Assembly (NCBI RefSeq): GCF_046569695.1
Contig: NZ_JBKHUI010000011.1
Location: 1-64,000, forward strand
Length of the DNA stretch: 64,000 nucleotides
Direction of reading: 5' to 3'
Source: Kluyvera sp046569695
Lineage (GTDB): Bacteria > Pseudomonadota > Gammaproteobacteria > Enterobacterales > Enterobacteriaceae
The position numbers and the translations under genes are program-made. The notes beneath the pieces were generated by a model. It was given only the letters and a program-made list of their open reading frames with translations, ran no database searches and had not been told where the DNA came from. Below, piece after piece: positions 8,617-17,817 of the stretch; positions within the stretch are counted from its first letter, which is position 1, and the number at the start of each line of letters is the position of its first letter.

Positions 8617-9438
8617 ATGAAGAAAGTGGCAATCGTCGGTTTAGGGTGGCTGGGTATGCCGCTAGCGCTGTCGTTGATGGCGCGTGGCTGGCAGGTGACT
8701 GGCAGCAAAACGACTGAGGACGGCGTGGAAGCAGCACGGATGTGCGGGATTGATAGCTATCCGTTGCGGCTCGACCCACAGTTGGTATGCGAGGCTGATG
8801 ACCTCGATGCCTTAATGAATGTTGATGCGCTGGTGATTACCTTGCCAGCTCGTCGTAGCGGCCCGGGGGAAGATTTTTACCATCAGGCGGTGCAGGAGAT
8901 CGTAGACTCGGCGCTGGCGCACCATATCCCGCGCATTATCTTTACCAGTTCGACCTCGGTATACGGTAATGAAGAAGGGACGGTCAAAGAAAGTTCGCCT
9001 CGCAACCCGGTGACCGCCAGCGGCAGGGTGCTGAAAGAGCTGGAGGACTGGCTGCATCAATTGCCGGGAACCTCGGTTGATATTCTGCGTCTGGCCGGGC
9101 TGGTTGGGCCGGAACGTCACCCTGGCCGTTTCTTTGCCGGGAAATCGGCATCGGACGGGCAGCAGGGGGTAAATCTGGTGCATCTGGAAGATGTGATTGC
9201 GGCTATTACGCTGCTGTTGCAGGCACCGAAAGGCGGCCACATCTACAACATCTGTGCTCCGCAGCATCCCGCCCGCGGCGTTTTTTATCCGCAGATGGCA
9301 CGTGAGCTTGGACTGGCGGTACCCGTATTTAGCGACAGCGGTAAAGGGCAGGGGAAAATTATCGACGGTAGTCGTATCTGTCGCGAATTAGGCTTTGAAT
9401 ATCAATTCCCTGACCCATTGAGAATGCCTCTGGAGTAG
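8617..9438 (+). CDS. yeeZ: YeeZ-family NAD(P)-dependent epimerase-like protein
   Basis: A 273-residue short-chain dehydrogenase-fold protein. The dinucleotide motif GLGWLG is at the N-terminus, and a YGNEEG segment follows the TSSTSVYG region. The ATG at 8617 has AGGAG 8 bp upstream and gives the known YeeZ length; an upstream in-frame start at 8551 has no such site. It is divergent from the his operon, as in E. coli. The enzymatic substrate is unknown. E. coli has the LysR gene yeeY next to it, but no yeeY is present here. Confidence 0.9.
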   Translation: MKKVAIVGLGWLGMPLALSLMARGWQVTGSKTTEDGVEAARMCGIDSYPLRLDPQLVCEADDLDALMNVDALVITLPARRSGPGEDFYHQAVQEIVDSALAHHIPRIIFTSSTSVYGNEEGTVKESSPRNPVTASGRVLKELEDWLHQLPGTSVDILRLAGLVGPERHPGRFFAGKSASDGQQGVNLVHLEDVIAAITLLLQAPKGGHIYNICAPQHPARGVFYPQMARELGLAVPVFSDSGKGQGKIIDGSRICRELGFEYQFPDPLRMPLE

Positions 9439-9537
9439 CGCTTCATTGACATGTGGCGATGACATAACCGCCGTCGCCAAATCATTTAACATATAAATAG
9501 ATACACTTTTCGCATGGGTATTGGTTATGGCAGCTAA

Positions 9538-9727
9538 TTGCGTTTTAGCAAAAAGTGCTATAAATGTTCGCGCTGCTTTAGAGATTGCTTGTTAATCAGC
9601 CGGTTGGATGAGAAGTCGCATTATTACTTCTCTCACCGGCTTGTATTTTTACATTCGTTTGGTGCAAAATATGTCGAATGTAAAAAATGAGACTAACCGA
9701 CGTGATTGCCACGTCGGTTATTTTTTT
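9538..9727 (+). ncRNA. candidate small RNA or structured leader between yeeZ and plaP
   Basis: This gap of about 440 bp has no convincing ORF but has transcript-like parts. An extended -10 promoter (TTGCGT at 9538-9543, TGCTATAAA with TATAAA at 9559-9564) is followed by a long imperfect hairpin at 9598-9641. Next is an 8-bp inverted repeat TACATTCG/CGAATGTA at 9650-9682. Last is a perfect 11-bp hairpin (TAACCGACGTG/CACGTCGGTTA, 9694-9720) with a T7 tail, an ideal intrinsic terminator. A transcript from about 9571 to 9727 would be near 155 nt. Alternatively these are terminators ending yeeZ, or regulatory sites for plaP. Confidence 0.4.
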
Positions 9728-9878
9728 ACATCAAAACAACCATCCAATAAAAGAGGCCGGGCTTCGTACCGGATAGATATTTACTTAAAAAACGACAGTT
9801 GTTGTCGCTGAGGAAACAGAAAAAAAATGGGGCAATTTTTCTTTTTTGCACCGGCAGTCGCCGTACAGGAGACTCACC

Positions 9879-11237
9879 GTGTCAAATAACGTTACTCCAA
9901 ACACCTCTCGCGTGGAATTGCGTAAAACGCTTACGCTGATTCCGGTTGTCATGATGGGCCTGGCCTATATGCAGCCAATGACGCTGTTCGATACGTTCGG
10001 TATCGTATCTGGCCTTACCGACGGTCACGTTGCAACGGCGTATGCCTTTGCGCTGATCGCGATTCTTTTTACAGCGCTAAGCTACGGTAAACTGGTTCGC
10101 CGGTTCCCGTCCGCTGGCTCTGCATACACCTATGCTCAGAAATCCATTAGCCCGGTCGTTGGCTTTATGGTGGGCTGGTCATCGCTGCTGGACTACCTGT
10201 TCATGCCGATGATCAACATTCTGCTGGCTAAAATTTACTTTGAAGCGCTGATGCCTTCTGTACCATCGTGGATCTTTGTTGTCGCGCTGGTGGCCTTTAT
10301 GACCATCTCTAACCTGCGCAGCATCAAAGCGGTGGCGAACTTCAACACGCTGATTGTGGTTCTGCAGATGGGTATCGTGGCGGTCATCGTCGGCCTTATC
10401 ATTTACGGCGTAATGCACGGTGAAGGCGCAGGTACGCTGACTAGCACCCGTCCGTTCTGGTCTGAAGGCGCGCATGTTGTGCCGATGATTACCGGTGCGA
10501 CCATTCTGTGCTTCTCGTTCCTGGGCTTCGACGGTATCTCTTCTCTGTCTGAAGAGACCAAAGACGCCGAGCGCGTGATCCCGAAAGCGATTTTCCTGAC
10601 GGCGCTGATTGGTGGGCTGATCTTTATCTGTGCATCTTACTTCCTGCAGCTGTACTTCCCGGACATCTCTCGCTTTAAGGATCCGGACGCGTCTCAGCCA
10701 GAAATCATGCTGTACGTTGCGGGCAAAACCTTCCAGTGGGGCGTGCTGATCTTCTCCAGCGTGACCGTTCTGGCATCCGGGATGGCGGCGCATGCGGGCG
10801 TATCTCGTCTGATGTACGTGATGGGGCGTGACGGCGTGTTCCCGAACAGCTTCTTCGGTTATGTGCATCCGAAATGGCGTACCCCGGCGTTCAACGTGCT
10901 GCTGGTTGGCGCGATTGCACTGCTGGCGATTAAGTTCGACCTGGTGACCGCGACGGCGCTGATCAACTTTGGTGCGCTGGTGGCATTCACCTTCGTTAAC
11001 CTCTCCGTGATTTCGCAGTTCTGGATCCGTGAGAAGCGTAACAAGACGCTGAAAGACCACTTCCAGTACCTGGTACTGCCAGTGTGCGGCGCGCTGACCG
11101 TTGGCGCACTGTGGATTAACCTGGAGCAGAGCTCAATGATTCTGGGCCTGATTTGGGGCTCCATCGGCCTGCTGTACCTGGCGTGCGTGACCAAGCGTTT
11201 CCGCAACCCGGTTCCGCAGTACGAAGACGTCGCATAA
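9879..11237 (+). CDS. plaP: putrescine importer PlaP (APC family)
   Basis: A 452-residue inner-membrane amino acid/polyamine permease with about 12 hydrophobic segments, closely similar along its length to E. coli PlaP (YeeF), the low-affinity putrescine:H+ symporter. I chose GTG at 9879, preceded by AGGAGA, since it yields the conserved N-terminus and length; an upstream in-frame start adds a poorly coding extension. It stands alone with its own terminator downstream. Confidence 0.93.
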   Translation: MSNNVTPNTSRVELRKTLTLIPVVMMGLAYMQPMTLFDTFGIVSGLTDGHVATAYAFALIAILFTALSYGKLVRRFPSAGSAYTYAQKSISPVVGFMVGWSSLLDYLFMPMINILLAKIYFEALMPSVPSWIFVVALVAFMTISNLRSIKAVANFNTLIVVLQMGIVAVIVGLIIYGVMHGEGAGTLTSTRPFWSEGAHVVPMITGATILCFSFLGFDGISSLSEETKDAERVIPKAIFLTALIGGLIFICASYFLQLYFPDISRFKDPDASQPEIMLYVAGKTFQWGVLIFSSVTVLASGMAAHAGVSRLMYVMGRDGVFPNSFFGYVHPKWRTPAFNVLLVGAIALLAIKFDLVTATALINFGALVAFTFVNLSVISQFWIREKRNKTLKDHFQYLVLPVCGALTVGALWINLEQSSMILGLIWGSIGLLYLACVTKRFRNPVPQYEDVA

Positions 11238-11257
11238 TTCACGAACGTGAAATGATG

Positions 11258-11289
11258 AAACCGGAGGCCATGTGCCTCCGGTTTTTTTT
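11258..11289 (+). terminator. plaP terminator
   Basis: AAACCGGAGGC pairs with GCCTCCGGTTT and is followed by a run of eight T, 21 bases past the plaP stop. Confidence 0.92.
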
Positions 11290-11408
11290 GGTCTGAACAA
11301 CACAGAATTAATAACCTTCAGGAATAATATAGAGCTTTTGGTTATTGGAGCCGAAAGGCGGGCTCGGGAATAATTTTACGACTGATAATATTGGGTTAAT
11401 TAATTCTT

Positions 11409-12464
11409 ATGTTGCACATGATAATAAGCGGAATAGTCTGCGGCGCGCTGCTGGGGTTTGTCATGCAGCGCGGACGCTTCTGCCTTACGGGCGGGTTCCG
11501 CGATATGTATATCACTAAAAATAACCGCATGTTCTATGCGCTGTTAATCGCCATCTGTATACAAAGCGTGGGTGTTTTTGCACTGATCCAGACCGGCCTG
11601 GTGCAGTACGACGCGGGCGCGTTTCCGTGGCTGGGCACGGTTGTTGGCGGCTTTGTCTTTGGTATCGGTATTGTCTATGCCGGTGGCTGCGCTACCGGGA
11701 CGTGGTATCGCGCTGGGGAAGGGCTTATCGGCAGCTGGATTGCGCTGGTGACCTATATGGTGATGAGCGCGGTGATGCGTTCTCCACATGCCGCTGGCCT
11801 GAATAAATTCCTCGGTGAACATACCACGGCGCACAACGGTATTGCAGAAACGCTCAATATCTCCGTCTGGCCGATTATCGCGCTGCTGGTGGTGGTGACG
11901 CTGTGGTTTGTGCGTAAAGAGTTGCGTAAGCCAAAGCTCAAAGTGGCTTCATTACCGCCGCGCCGCAGCGGCCTGGCGCATTTGCTGTTTGAAAAGCGCT
12001 GGCATCCATTTTTCACCGCCGTGCTGATTGGCCTGATCGCATTGCTGGCATGGCCGATGAGTGAAGCGACTGGCCGTATGTTCGGTCTGGGCATCACATC
12101 GCCTACCGCCAATATTCTGCAGTTCCTGGTCGGCGGCGACAGCAAATACCTTAACTGGGGCGTGTTCCTGGTGCTGGGCATTTTCATTGGTTCCTTTATT
12201 GCCGCGAAAGCCAGTCGTGAATTCCGTGTGCGTGCCGCCGATGCGAGTACCACGCTGCGTAGTGCCGGTGGCGGCGTGCTAATGGGCTTCGGTGCAAGTA
12301 TTGCCGGCGGTTGCTCGATTGGTAATGGTCTGGTCATGACCGCGATGATGACCTGGCAGGGCTGGATTGGCCTGGTATTTATGATCCTTGGCGTGTGGTG
12401 CGCGTCCTGGGTGTTGTATGTTCGCCCGCAGCGGAAAGCCAAACTGAAAACCGCGACGGCATAA
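11409..12464 (+). CDS. tsuA: thiosulfate transporter TsuA
   Basis: A 351-residue inner-membrane protein of the YeeE/YedE sulfur-transport family. It has two related halves. The conserved cysteine motifs RGRFCLTGG (C25), GGCATGTWYRAGEG and GGCSIGNGL are the ones that pass thiosulfate through the channel in characterised TsuA. It is the first gene of a pair with tsuB, 10 bp downstream. The 171-bp gap from plaP includes the plaP terminator, so it has its own promoter. Confidence 0.93.
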   Translation: MLHMIISGIVCGALLGFVMQRGRFCLTGGFRDMYITKNNRMFYALLIAICIQSVGVFALIQTGLVQYDAGAFPWLGTVVGGFVFGIGIVYAGGCATGTWYRAGEGLIGSWIALVTYMVMSAVMRSPHAAGLNKFLGEHTTAHNGIAETLNISVWPIIALLVVVTLWFVRKELRKPKLKVASLPPRRSGLAHLLFEKRWHPFFTAVLIGLIALLAWPMSEATGRMFGLGITSPTANILQFLVGGDSKYLNWGVFLVLGIFIGSFIAAKASREFRVRAADASTTLRSAGGGVLMGFGASIAGGCSIGNGLVMTAMMTWQGWIGLVFMILGVWCASWVLYVRPQRKAKLKTATA

Positions 12465-12474
12465 GGAGTTAAAA

Positions 12475-12699
12475 ATGGTTGTGAAGAAACTGGATGTAGT
12501 TACCCAGGTGTGCCCGTTCCCCTTAATTGAAGCCAAAGCGGCGATGGCCGAACTGGCTAACGGCGACCAACTGGTGATTGAATTCGACTGTACCCAGGCG
12601 ACGGAAGCGATTCCACAGTGGGCGGCAGAAGAGGGCTATACGGTCACGGATTACCAGCAGTCCGGTGATGCAGCCTGGACCATCACGGTACAGAAGTAA
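12475..12699 (+). CDS. tsuB: TusA-family sulfur carrier TsuB
   Basis: A 74-residue TusA/SirA-fold protein. The catalytic cysteine C13 lies in the family motif CPFPLIEAK. It probably takes thiosulfate-derived sulfur from TsuA on the cytoplasmic side. The ATG is preceded by AAGGAG at a good distance, and it is transcribed with tsuA. Confidence 0.93.
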   Translation: MVVKKLDVVTQVCPFPLIEAKAAMAELANGDQLVIEFDCTQATEAIPQWAAEEGYTVTDYQQSGDAAWTITVQK

Positions 12700-12736
12700 A
12701 TACGTCGCCCGGTTGGGCGACTATTGTTGAATGAAC

Positions 12737-12816
12737 GGTAGGCCTGATAAGCGAAGCGCCATCAGATAATTTGGCGCAGATAGCCGGATGGCGGCATTGC
12801 CTTATCCGGCCTACAA
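12737..12816. repeat. REP/BIME element
   Basis: Two facing copies of the palindromic repeat (GGTAGGCCTGATAAGCG and the mirrored CTTATCCGGCCTAC) lie between the converging tsuB and sbcB genes. This is a standard enterobacterial bacterial interspersed mosaic element and may protect mRNA 3' ends. Confidence 0.85.
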
Positions 12817-12817
12817 A

Positions 12818-14242
12818 TTACACAATTTCCTGCGCGTACTGATACAGCGCTTTCAGCAGCGATAGCTTCTCCGCATTCCCTTCATACTGCCCGTAGAGCA
12901 TTTCGAGCTCCTGCGCGTAGGCCTGTAAAAACTCTGGTGTAAAGATCTGCCGACGGTGCTCTAACCAGCGCTGCTGCTCGCTTTCATCCAGGGTGCCGGG
13001 GAAATTGCGCGCCCGGTAGTTAAACAGCAGTTTCTCAATACGCTTATCGGCGAAGGTGATATCCAGCGCTGGAAGATTACGTGGCTCGGTCTCCAGTACG
13101 ATTTTCATTGCCGTTTTGTCGGCATCGCTAAAGAAGCCGTTATAGAGTTGGGCATCAACGTTTTCCGACGGCACAAACGGCTCGGCTTCGGCAAAAATGG
13201 CTACCGCCTTCTCGCGAACCTGTGGGTTCTCACGCAGCTTTTTCAGATTATCCAGACAGTGCTGGCGGTTGATTCCCAGACGGTCGGCATCTTCCGGACG
13301 CAGCGTGTTGGCCTGAGCCAGCACCGGGCACTTGTTCAGGTGCACCAGCTTGATAGGGATCGGGGAGTTATCGCCAAGATCGGCTTTTGCGGTATAAAGA
13401 CGCTCGCGCAGCGTATCGGCGTCAAGATCCAGCAGCGGGCTGATATCGCCGGCAAGATCCACCATGATCACCGCGTTGCGGTTATCCGGATGCCACGCCA
13501 ACGGCGCCACCCAACTGGTGTTACCGCGCCAGGCGCCAAACATGCCGGAGACGTGTACCAGCGGCTTCATCTGCGGCACGTCAATCAGCGTCATCAGCTT
13601 GTTTTTACCGCGATAAGCATAGAGATAATCAAACAGCTTCGGCTGCTGCGTTTTCACCAGTTTCGCCATCGCAATGGTGGCGTAAACGTCGGCCATCGCA
13701 TCGTGGGCGTTGCTGTGTTCAATGCCGTTGGCTTTGGTTAAATGCTCCAGGCGGAAACTTGGCAGGCCGTCATCGTTTTCCGGCCAGTTGATACCTTCCG
13801 GGCGCAGGGCGTAGCAGGCGCGCATCACATCCAGTAGATCCCAACGGGAATTGCGGTTCTGCCAGCTCCAGGCGTACGGGTCGTAGAAGTTGCGATAGAA
13901 GATATTACGCGTCACTTCGTCATCGAAGCGGACGTTGTTATAGCCCACCACGCAGGTATCCGGCACGGTGAAGATATCGTGGATACGCTTAGCAAACGCC
14001 GCTTCATTTTCGCCTTTGGCCCGCGCCTCCTGCGGCGTAATACCGGTAATTAACACCGCTTCAGGCTGCGGCAGATAATCCTCCGCCGGCTTGCAGTAAA
14101 AAACCTCAGGCTCACCGATTATCGTGAAATCCTTATCGGTACGAATGGCGGCGAATTGCGCGGGGCGATCGAGGGAAGGGCTGGTTCCGAAAGTTTCGTA
14201 GTCGTGGAACAGGAATCCCGGCGCGCTTGAAGTCTCTTGCAT
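12818..14242 (-). CDS. sbcB: exodeoxyribonuclease I
   Basis: A 474-residue DEDDh 3'-5' single-strand DNA exonuclease used in recombination and mismatch repair. The first acidic motif DYETFG (D15, E17) and the HDAMADV motif containing the DEDDh His/Asp are visible. Length matches E. coli ExoI (475). It is transcribed alone and divergent from dacD. Confidence 0.97.
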   Translation of the reverse strand: MQETSSAPGFLFHDYETFGTSPSLDRPAQFAAIRTDKDFTIIGEPEVFYCKPAEDYLPQPEAVLITGITPQEARAKGENEAAFAKRIHDIFTVPDTCVVGYNNVRFDDEVTRNIFYRNFYDPYAWSWQNRNSRWDLLDVMRACYALRPEGINWPENDDGLPSFRLEHLTKANGIEHSNAHDAMADVYATIAMAKLVKTQQPKLFDYLYAYRGKNKLMTLIDVPQMKPLVHVSGMFGAWRGNTSWVAPLAWHPDNRNAVIMVDLAGDISPLLDLDADTLRERLYTAKADLGDNSPIPIKLVHLNKCPVLAQANTLRPEDADRLGINRQHCLDNLKKLRENPQVREKAVAIFAEAEPFVPSENVDAQLYNGFFSDADKTAMKIVLETEPRNLPALDITFADKRIEKLLFNYRARNFPGTLDESEQQRWLEHRRQIFTPEFLQAYAQELEMLYGQYEGNAEKLSLLKALYQYAQEIV

Positions 14243-14456
14243 GGCGTTAACAGTGTCCGTCTATGGCATTTAAGGTTCATGGTAAACGATTTGGCGGTGC
14301 ATCAGAAGGGCGTTAACCGAATCTGGAAGAGGGCGCGCAGGGTATTTTTTCGTGTCCAGATAGAGGCATGTCATATTTTCTTGCAATTTAAGCCTGTCAC
14401 AAAGCACGAACTTCCGTAAAAAGGACGACGAATTTGTGAATGTTGAGGATTTACCG

Positions 14457-15623
14457 TTGAAAGCCCGTTTTCTTATTGCCGTTTCTTTGCTCGCTTCGAG
14501 CGTTTCTTGTGCCTTTGCTGGCGAATCCGCGATTCCTTCCGTCACGCCTCCGCCGATTAAGGCCGGTGCCTGGGTTTTAATGGACTACACCACCGGGCAG
14601 ATCCTGACCGCTGGTAATGAGCACCAACAGCGTAACCCGGCGAGTCTGACCAAGCTGATGACCGGCTATGTGGTTGACCGCGCGATCGATAGCCACCGCA
14701 TTACGGCAGACGATATGGTGACCGTGGGCCGCGATGCATGGGCAGCGGGTAACCCGGTGTTTGATGGTTCTTCACTGATGTTTCTCAAGGCGGGCGATCG
14801 CCTGAGCGTGCGCGATCTGAGCCGTGGCCTGATTGTGGACTCCGGTAACGACGCCTGTGTGGCGCTGGCGGATTACGTGGCGGGCGGGCAACCACAGTTC
14901 GTGAAAATGATGAACGACTACGTGCAGAAACTGAATCTGCGCGATACCCATTTCGAAACCGTTCACGGCCTGGATGCGCCAGGCCAGCACAGCTCGGCCT
15001 ACGATCTGGCGGTGCTCTCCCGTGCGATTATTCACGGCGAGCCAGACTTCTATCACATGTACAGTGAAAAGAGCCTGACGTGGAACGGCATTACCCAGCA
15101 GAACCGTAACGGCCTGCTGTGGGAAAAATCGATGCACATCGATGGCCTGAAAACCGGTCACACTTCCGGCGCGGGCTTTAACCTGATCGCCTCATCGGTA
15201 GACGGCCAGCGTCGTCTGATTGCCGTGGTGATGGGGGCCGATAGTCCAAAAGGGCGTGAAGATCAGGCGCGTACGCTGCTGCGCTGGGGCCAGCAGAACT
15301 TCGATACCGTACAGATCCTGCAAAACGGTAAGAAAGTCGGCACCGAGCGTATCTGGTACGGCGATAAAGAGAAGATAGCCTTGGGCACCGACCAGGATTT
15401 CTGGCTGGCGCTGCCAAAGACGGAAGTGCCAAATATTAAAGCTAAATATGTGCTGGATACTAAAGAGTTGGATGCTCCGATTGCTGCGCACCAACGCGTT
15501 GGTGAGATCCAACTGCTCGACCGCGATAAGGTTGTTGCGCAGTGGCCGCTGGTGACGCTGGAAAGCGTTGGCAAAGGCGGGCTGTTCTCACGCATGAGCG
15601 ATTATCTGCACCACAAAGCCTGA
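14457..15623 (+). CDS. dacD: D-alanyl-D-alanine carboxypeptidase DacD (PBP6b)
   Basis: A 388-residue low-molecular-weight PBP that trims the terminal D-Ala of peptidoglycan stem peptides in the periplasm. A signal peptide covers residues 1-21. The active-site motifs are S63-L-T-K66 (SxxK), S129-G-N131 and K232-T-G. A C-terminal amphipathic end anchors it to the membrane. I chose TTG at 14457 with GAGG upstream because it reproduces the E. coli length and starts the signal peptide directly; an upstream GTG in frame adds seven residues. The E. coli neighbour sbmC is absent here. Confidence 0.94.
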   Translation: MKARFLIAVSLLASSVSCAFAGESAIPSVTPPPIKAGAWVLMDYTTGQILTAGNEHQQRNPASLTKLMTGYVVDRAIDSHRITADDMVTVGRDAWAAGNPVFDGSSLMFLKAGDRLSVRDLSRGLIVDSGNDACVALADYVAGGQPQFVKMMNDYVQKLNLRDTHFETVHGLDAPGQHSSAYDLAVLSRAIIHGEPDFYHMYSEKSLTWNGITQQNRNGLLWEKSMHIDGLKTGHTSGAGFNLIASSVDGQRRLIAVVMGADSPKGREDQARTLLRWGQQNFDTVQILQNGKKVGTERIWYGDKEKIALGTDQDFWLALPKTEVPNIKAKYVLDTKELDAPIAAHQRVGEIQLLDRDKVVAQWPLVTLESVGKGGLFSRMSDYLHHKA

Positions 15624-15634
15624 CCCTGCGTCGC

Positions 15635-15715
15635 ATAGCCCGGACGAGGTGCGTTAGTACCGACTCCGGGGTGGCTCGGTGCCACTCCCGGCGTCGCGAT
15701 GCTCGGCCGGGCTAC
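15635..15715. repeat. REP-like palindromic unit
   Basis: An imperfect palindromic segment with ATAGCCCGGACGAGG and GGCCGGGCTAC ends lies between dacD and yeeA. It resembles Klebsiella/Enterobacter REP elements with the core GTAGCCCGG. Confidence 0.65.
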
Positions 15716-15770
15716 TCTCTTGCTGCAGGAGCAGGTACAATTCGCGCTTTAGTCTTGTCGGAGAGTGGGT

Positions 15771-16829
15771 GTGCGTCCGGATAAGTCACTCAGTCCTTTT
15801 GAAATTCGTTTATATCGTCACTATCGTACCGTGCACGGGGCGCGTATTGCGCTGGCCTTCGTCCTGACTTTTTTGATAGTCCGGCTGCTGGGTGTGCCCG
15901 ATGGCTCCTGGCCGCTGATCACACTGGTTGTGGTGATGGGGCCCATCTCCTTCTGGGGCAACGTGGTGCCGCGTGCGTTTCAGCGTATCGGCGGTACGGT
16001 GCTCGGCTCCGCCCTGGGCCTCATCGCCCTCAAGCTTGAGCTTTTCTCCCTGCCGTTGATGCTTATCTGGTGCGCCGCGGCGATGTTCCTGTGCGGCTGG
16101 CTGGCGCTAGGCAAAAAGCCGTATCAGGCACTGCTTATCGGCATCACCCTCGGTGTGGTCGTTGGCGCACCGGCTGGGGATATGACTACCGCGCTGTGGC
16201 GAAGCGGCGACGTCATCTTCGGCTGTCTGTTAGCCATGCTCTTTACCGGCATCTGGCCACAGCGGGCGTTTATTCACTGGCGTATCCAGATGGCCTCGTT
16301 CGTGACGCAGTTTAACCGTATCTACCAGGCGGGACTGTCGCCGAACCTGATTGAGCGCCCACGGCTGGAAAAGCATCTGCAAAAGGTCCTTAACGACGTT
16401 GTGAAAATGCGTGGCCTGATTACGCCTGCCAGCAAAGAGACGCACATTCATAAGGGTATCTTTGAAGCCATTCAGACCGTCAGCCGCAACCTGGTTTGCA
16501 TGCTGGAGTTGCAAATCAACGCCCACTGGGCGTCGCGTCCGGGCCATCTTCTGATGCTCAACGCCCATACGCTGCGAGACACGCAACTGATGACCCAGCA
16601 AACGCTGCTGGCGATTGCCCATGCGCTGTACGAAGGCAACCCGCGTCCTATCAAAGCGAACAGTGAAAAGCTCAATGAAATCGTCGCAGAGCTGCGCCAG
16701 TTGGTGCAAGAGGACAAGGACGACCATCTGGCAGAGATGTCCATTCATGGCTACGTCTGGTTGAGTATGGAACTGGCGCGTCAGCTGGAATTATTATCCA
16801 GCCTCATGTGTCGCGCATTGCGTAAATAA
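15771..16829 (+). CDS. yeeA: YeeA, FUSC-family inner membrane protein
   Basis: A 352-residue protein with several N-terminal transmembrane helices and a soluble C-terminal half, typical of fusaric acid resistance/aromatic acid exporter-like (FUSC) proteins. It is closely similar to E. coli YeeA of the same length. The start is GTG 15771, with GGAG 8 bp upstream; another GTG six bases earlier is possible. Substrate unknown. Confidence 0.87.
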   Translation: MRPDKSLSPFEIRLYRHYRTVHGARIALAFVLTFLIVRLLGVPDGSWPLITLVVVMGPISFWGNVVPRAFQRIGGTVLGSALGLIALKLELFSLPLMLIWCAAAMFLCGWLALGKKPYQALLIGITLGVVVGAPAGDMTTALWRSGDVIFGCLLAMLFTGIWPQRAFIHWRIQMASFVTQFNRIYQAGLSPNLIERPRLEKHLQKVLNDVVKMRGLITPASKETHIHKGIFEAIQTVSRNLVCMLELQINAHWASRPGHLLMLNAHTLRDTQLMTQQTLLAIAHALYEGNPRPIKANSEKLNEIVAELRQLVQEDKDDHLAEMSIHGYVWLSMELARQLELLSSLMCRALRK

Positions 16830-16919
16830 AAGGCAGATGCACACGCTTTTGCGCCAGGTTGTTTCGATTCAGCTAGATTTAGGGTTATGATGAACCCAAA
16901 GTAAAAATGATTGTTTGCT

Positions 16920-16992
16920 ACAACGGCTGTACGAAAAATCATACAGGTTGAAGGGTATATGACTAATGTGTACCTTATCGTGTAGCCGTTGT
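16920..16992 (+). promoter_or_regulatory. possible structured 5' leader of tmaR
   Basis: Within the 201-bp gap before tmaR, ACAACGGCT (16920-16928) pairs perfectly with AGCCGTTGT (16984-16992). It encloses a 9-bp wobble-containing hairpin around loop GACTAAT (16952-16976), and a small TGTA/TACA helix competes with the outer stem. This could be a multibranched RNA leader. I do not recognise a known riboswitch class. Confidence 0.35.
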
Positions 16993-17030
16993 TTAACGAA
17001 TCCGACTCTCAACATATCAGGGGTATAAAA

Positions 17031-17351
17031 ATGGAAACCACGAAACCTTCGTTTCAGGACGTACTGGAGTTCGTACGTTTGTTCCGTCGTAAGAACAAAC
17101 TGCAGCGTGAAATTCAGGACGTTGAGAAAAAGATCCGTGACAACCAGAAACGCGTGCTGCTGCTGGACAACCTTAGCGACTACATCAAACCAGGCATGAG
17201 CGTTGAAGCCATTCAGGGCATCATCGCCAGCATGAAAGGCGACTATGAAGATCGCGTTGATGATTACATCATCAAAAATGCCGAGCTGTCTAAAGAACGC
17301 CGCGACATCTCCAAGAAACTGAAAGTGATGGGCGAGCAGAAAGGCGAGTAA
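17031..17351 (+). CDS. tmaR: pole localizer / PTS regulator TmaR
   Basis: A 106-residue, highly charged coiled-coil protein that is nearly identical to E. coli YeeX (TmaR), except at the C-terminus. In E. coli it clusters at the cell pole and sequesters EI of the phosphotransferase system. The ATG at 17031 has AGGGG 8 bp upstream and gives the conserved N-terminus; a longer in-frame start at 16989 is unsupported. Confidence 0.94.
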   Translation: METTKPSFQDVLEFVRLFRRKNKLQREIQDVEKKIRDNQKRVLLLDNLSDYIKPGMSVEAIQGIIASMKGDYEDRVDDYIIKNAELSKERRDISKKLKVMGEQKGE

Positions 17352-17361
17352 CCGTCATAAA

Positions 17362-17400
17362 CGGGTGGCTGCGCCTGCGGCCGCCCGGTCTTTGTTTTAT
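17362..17400 (+). terminator. tmaR terminator
   Basis: CGGGTGGC pairs with GCCGCCCG (one G-U pair) and is followed by a T-rich tail TCTTTGTTTTAT, 10 bases after the tmaR stop. Confidence 0.8.
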
Positions 17401-17485
17401 CCCCAGCAGTACCTCTCTTCTTCGACAATCCAGTGACATCGCGAGCAATGCGGAGTATAAACCTTCCTGTTTGATATATTAGCCA

Positions 17486-17817
17486 CGGTTCGTGGGAACG
17501 TATTGATATCAAAGGATCTTACCGACATCGTTACGCCGGATAACGATTCTGCTGGCGTGCATCACGACGCTGGTCACCTACATCTTCTGCCTCGGGGAAC
17601 GAGGGATTAATGGGACTTCGCTGCGCGGGTCGCACCCTGCCAGCGCTGCCCGCCGCCGATTGTGCTGGTGATCAATGAAGTGGGAATGGGCATTGTGCCT
17701 GAAAATCGTCTGGCCCGGCATTTTAGCGACATAGCCGGGCGCGTAAATCAAAAGCTGGCGCAGGCGGTAGAAAACGTCTGGCTGGTGGTATCAGGGATTG
17801 GAGTCAAAATAAAATGA
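17486..17817 (+). pseudogene. cobU: decayed cobU (adenosylcobinamide kinase / guanylyltransferase)
   Basis: Translation in shifting frames recovers CobU pieces. Fragments like KDLTDIVTPDN and ILLACITTLVTYIF come first, in two frames. After a shortened middle, a continuous C-terminal part runs from CQRCPPPIVLVINEVGMGIV through GRVNQKLAQ to VSGIGVKIK, ending at a TGA that overlaps the cobS ATG (ATGA). About the first half, including the P-loop, is missing, and at least two frameshifts are present. Intact CobU would phosphorylate adenosylcobinamide and add GMP. The preserved stop-start overlap shows that cobU and cobS were once an operon. Confidence 0.88.
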
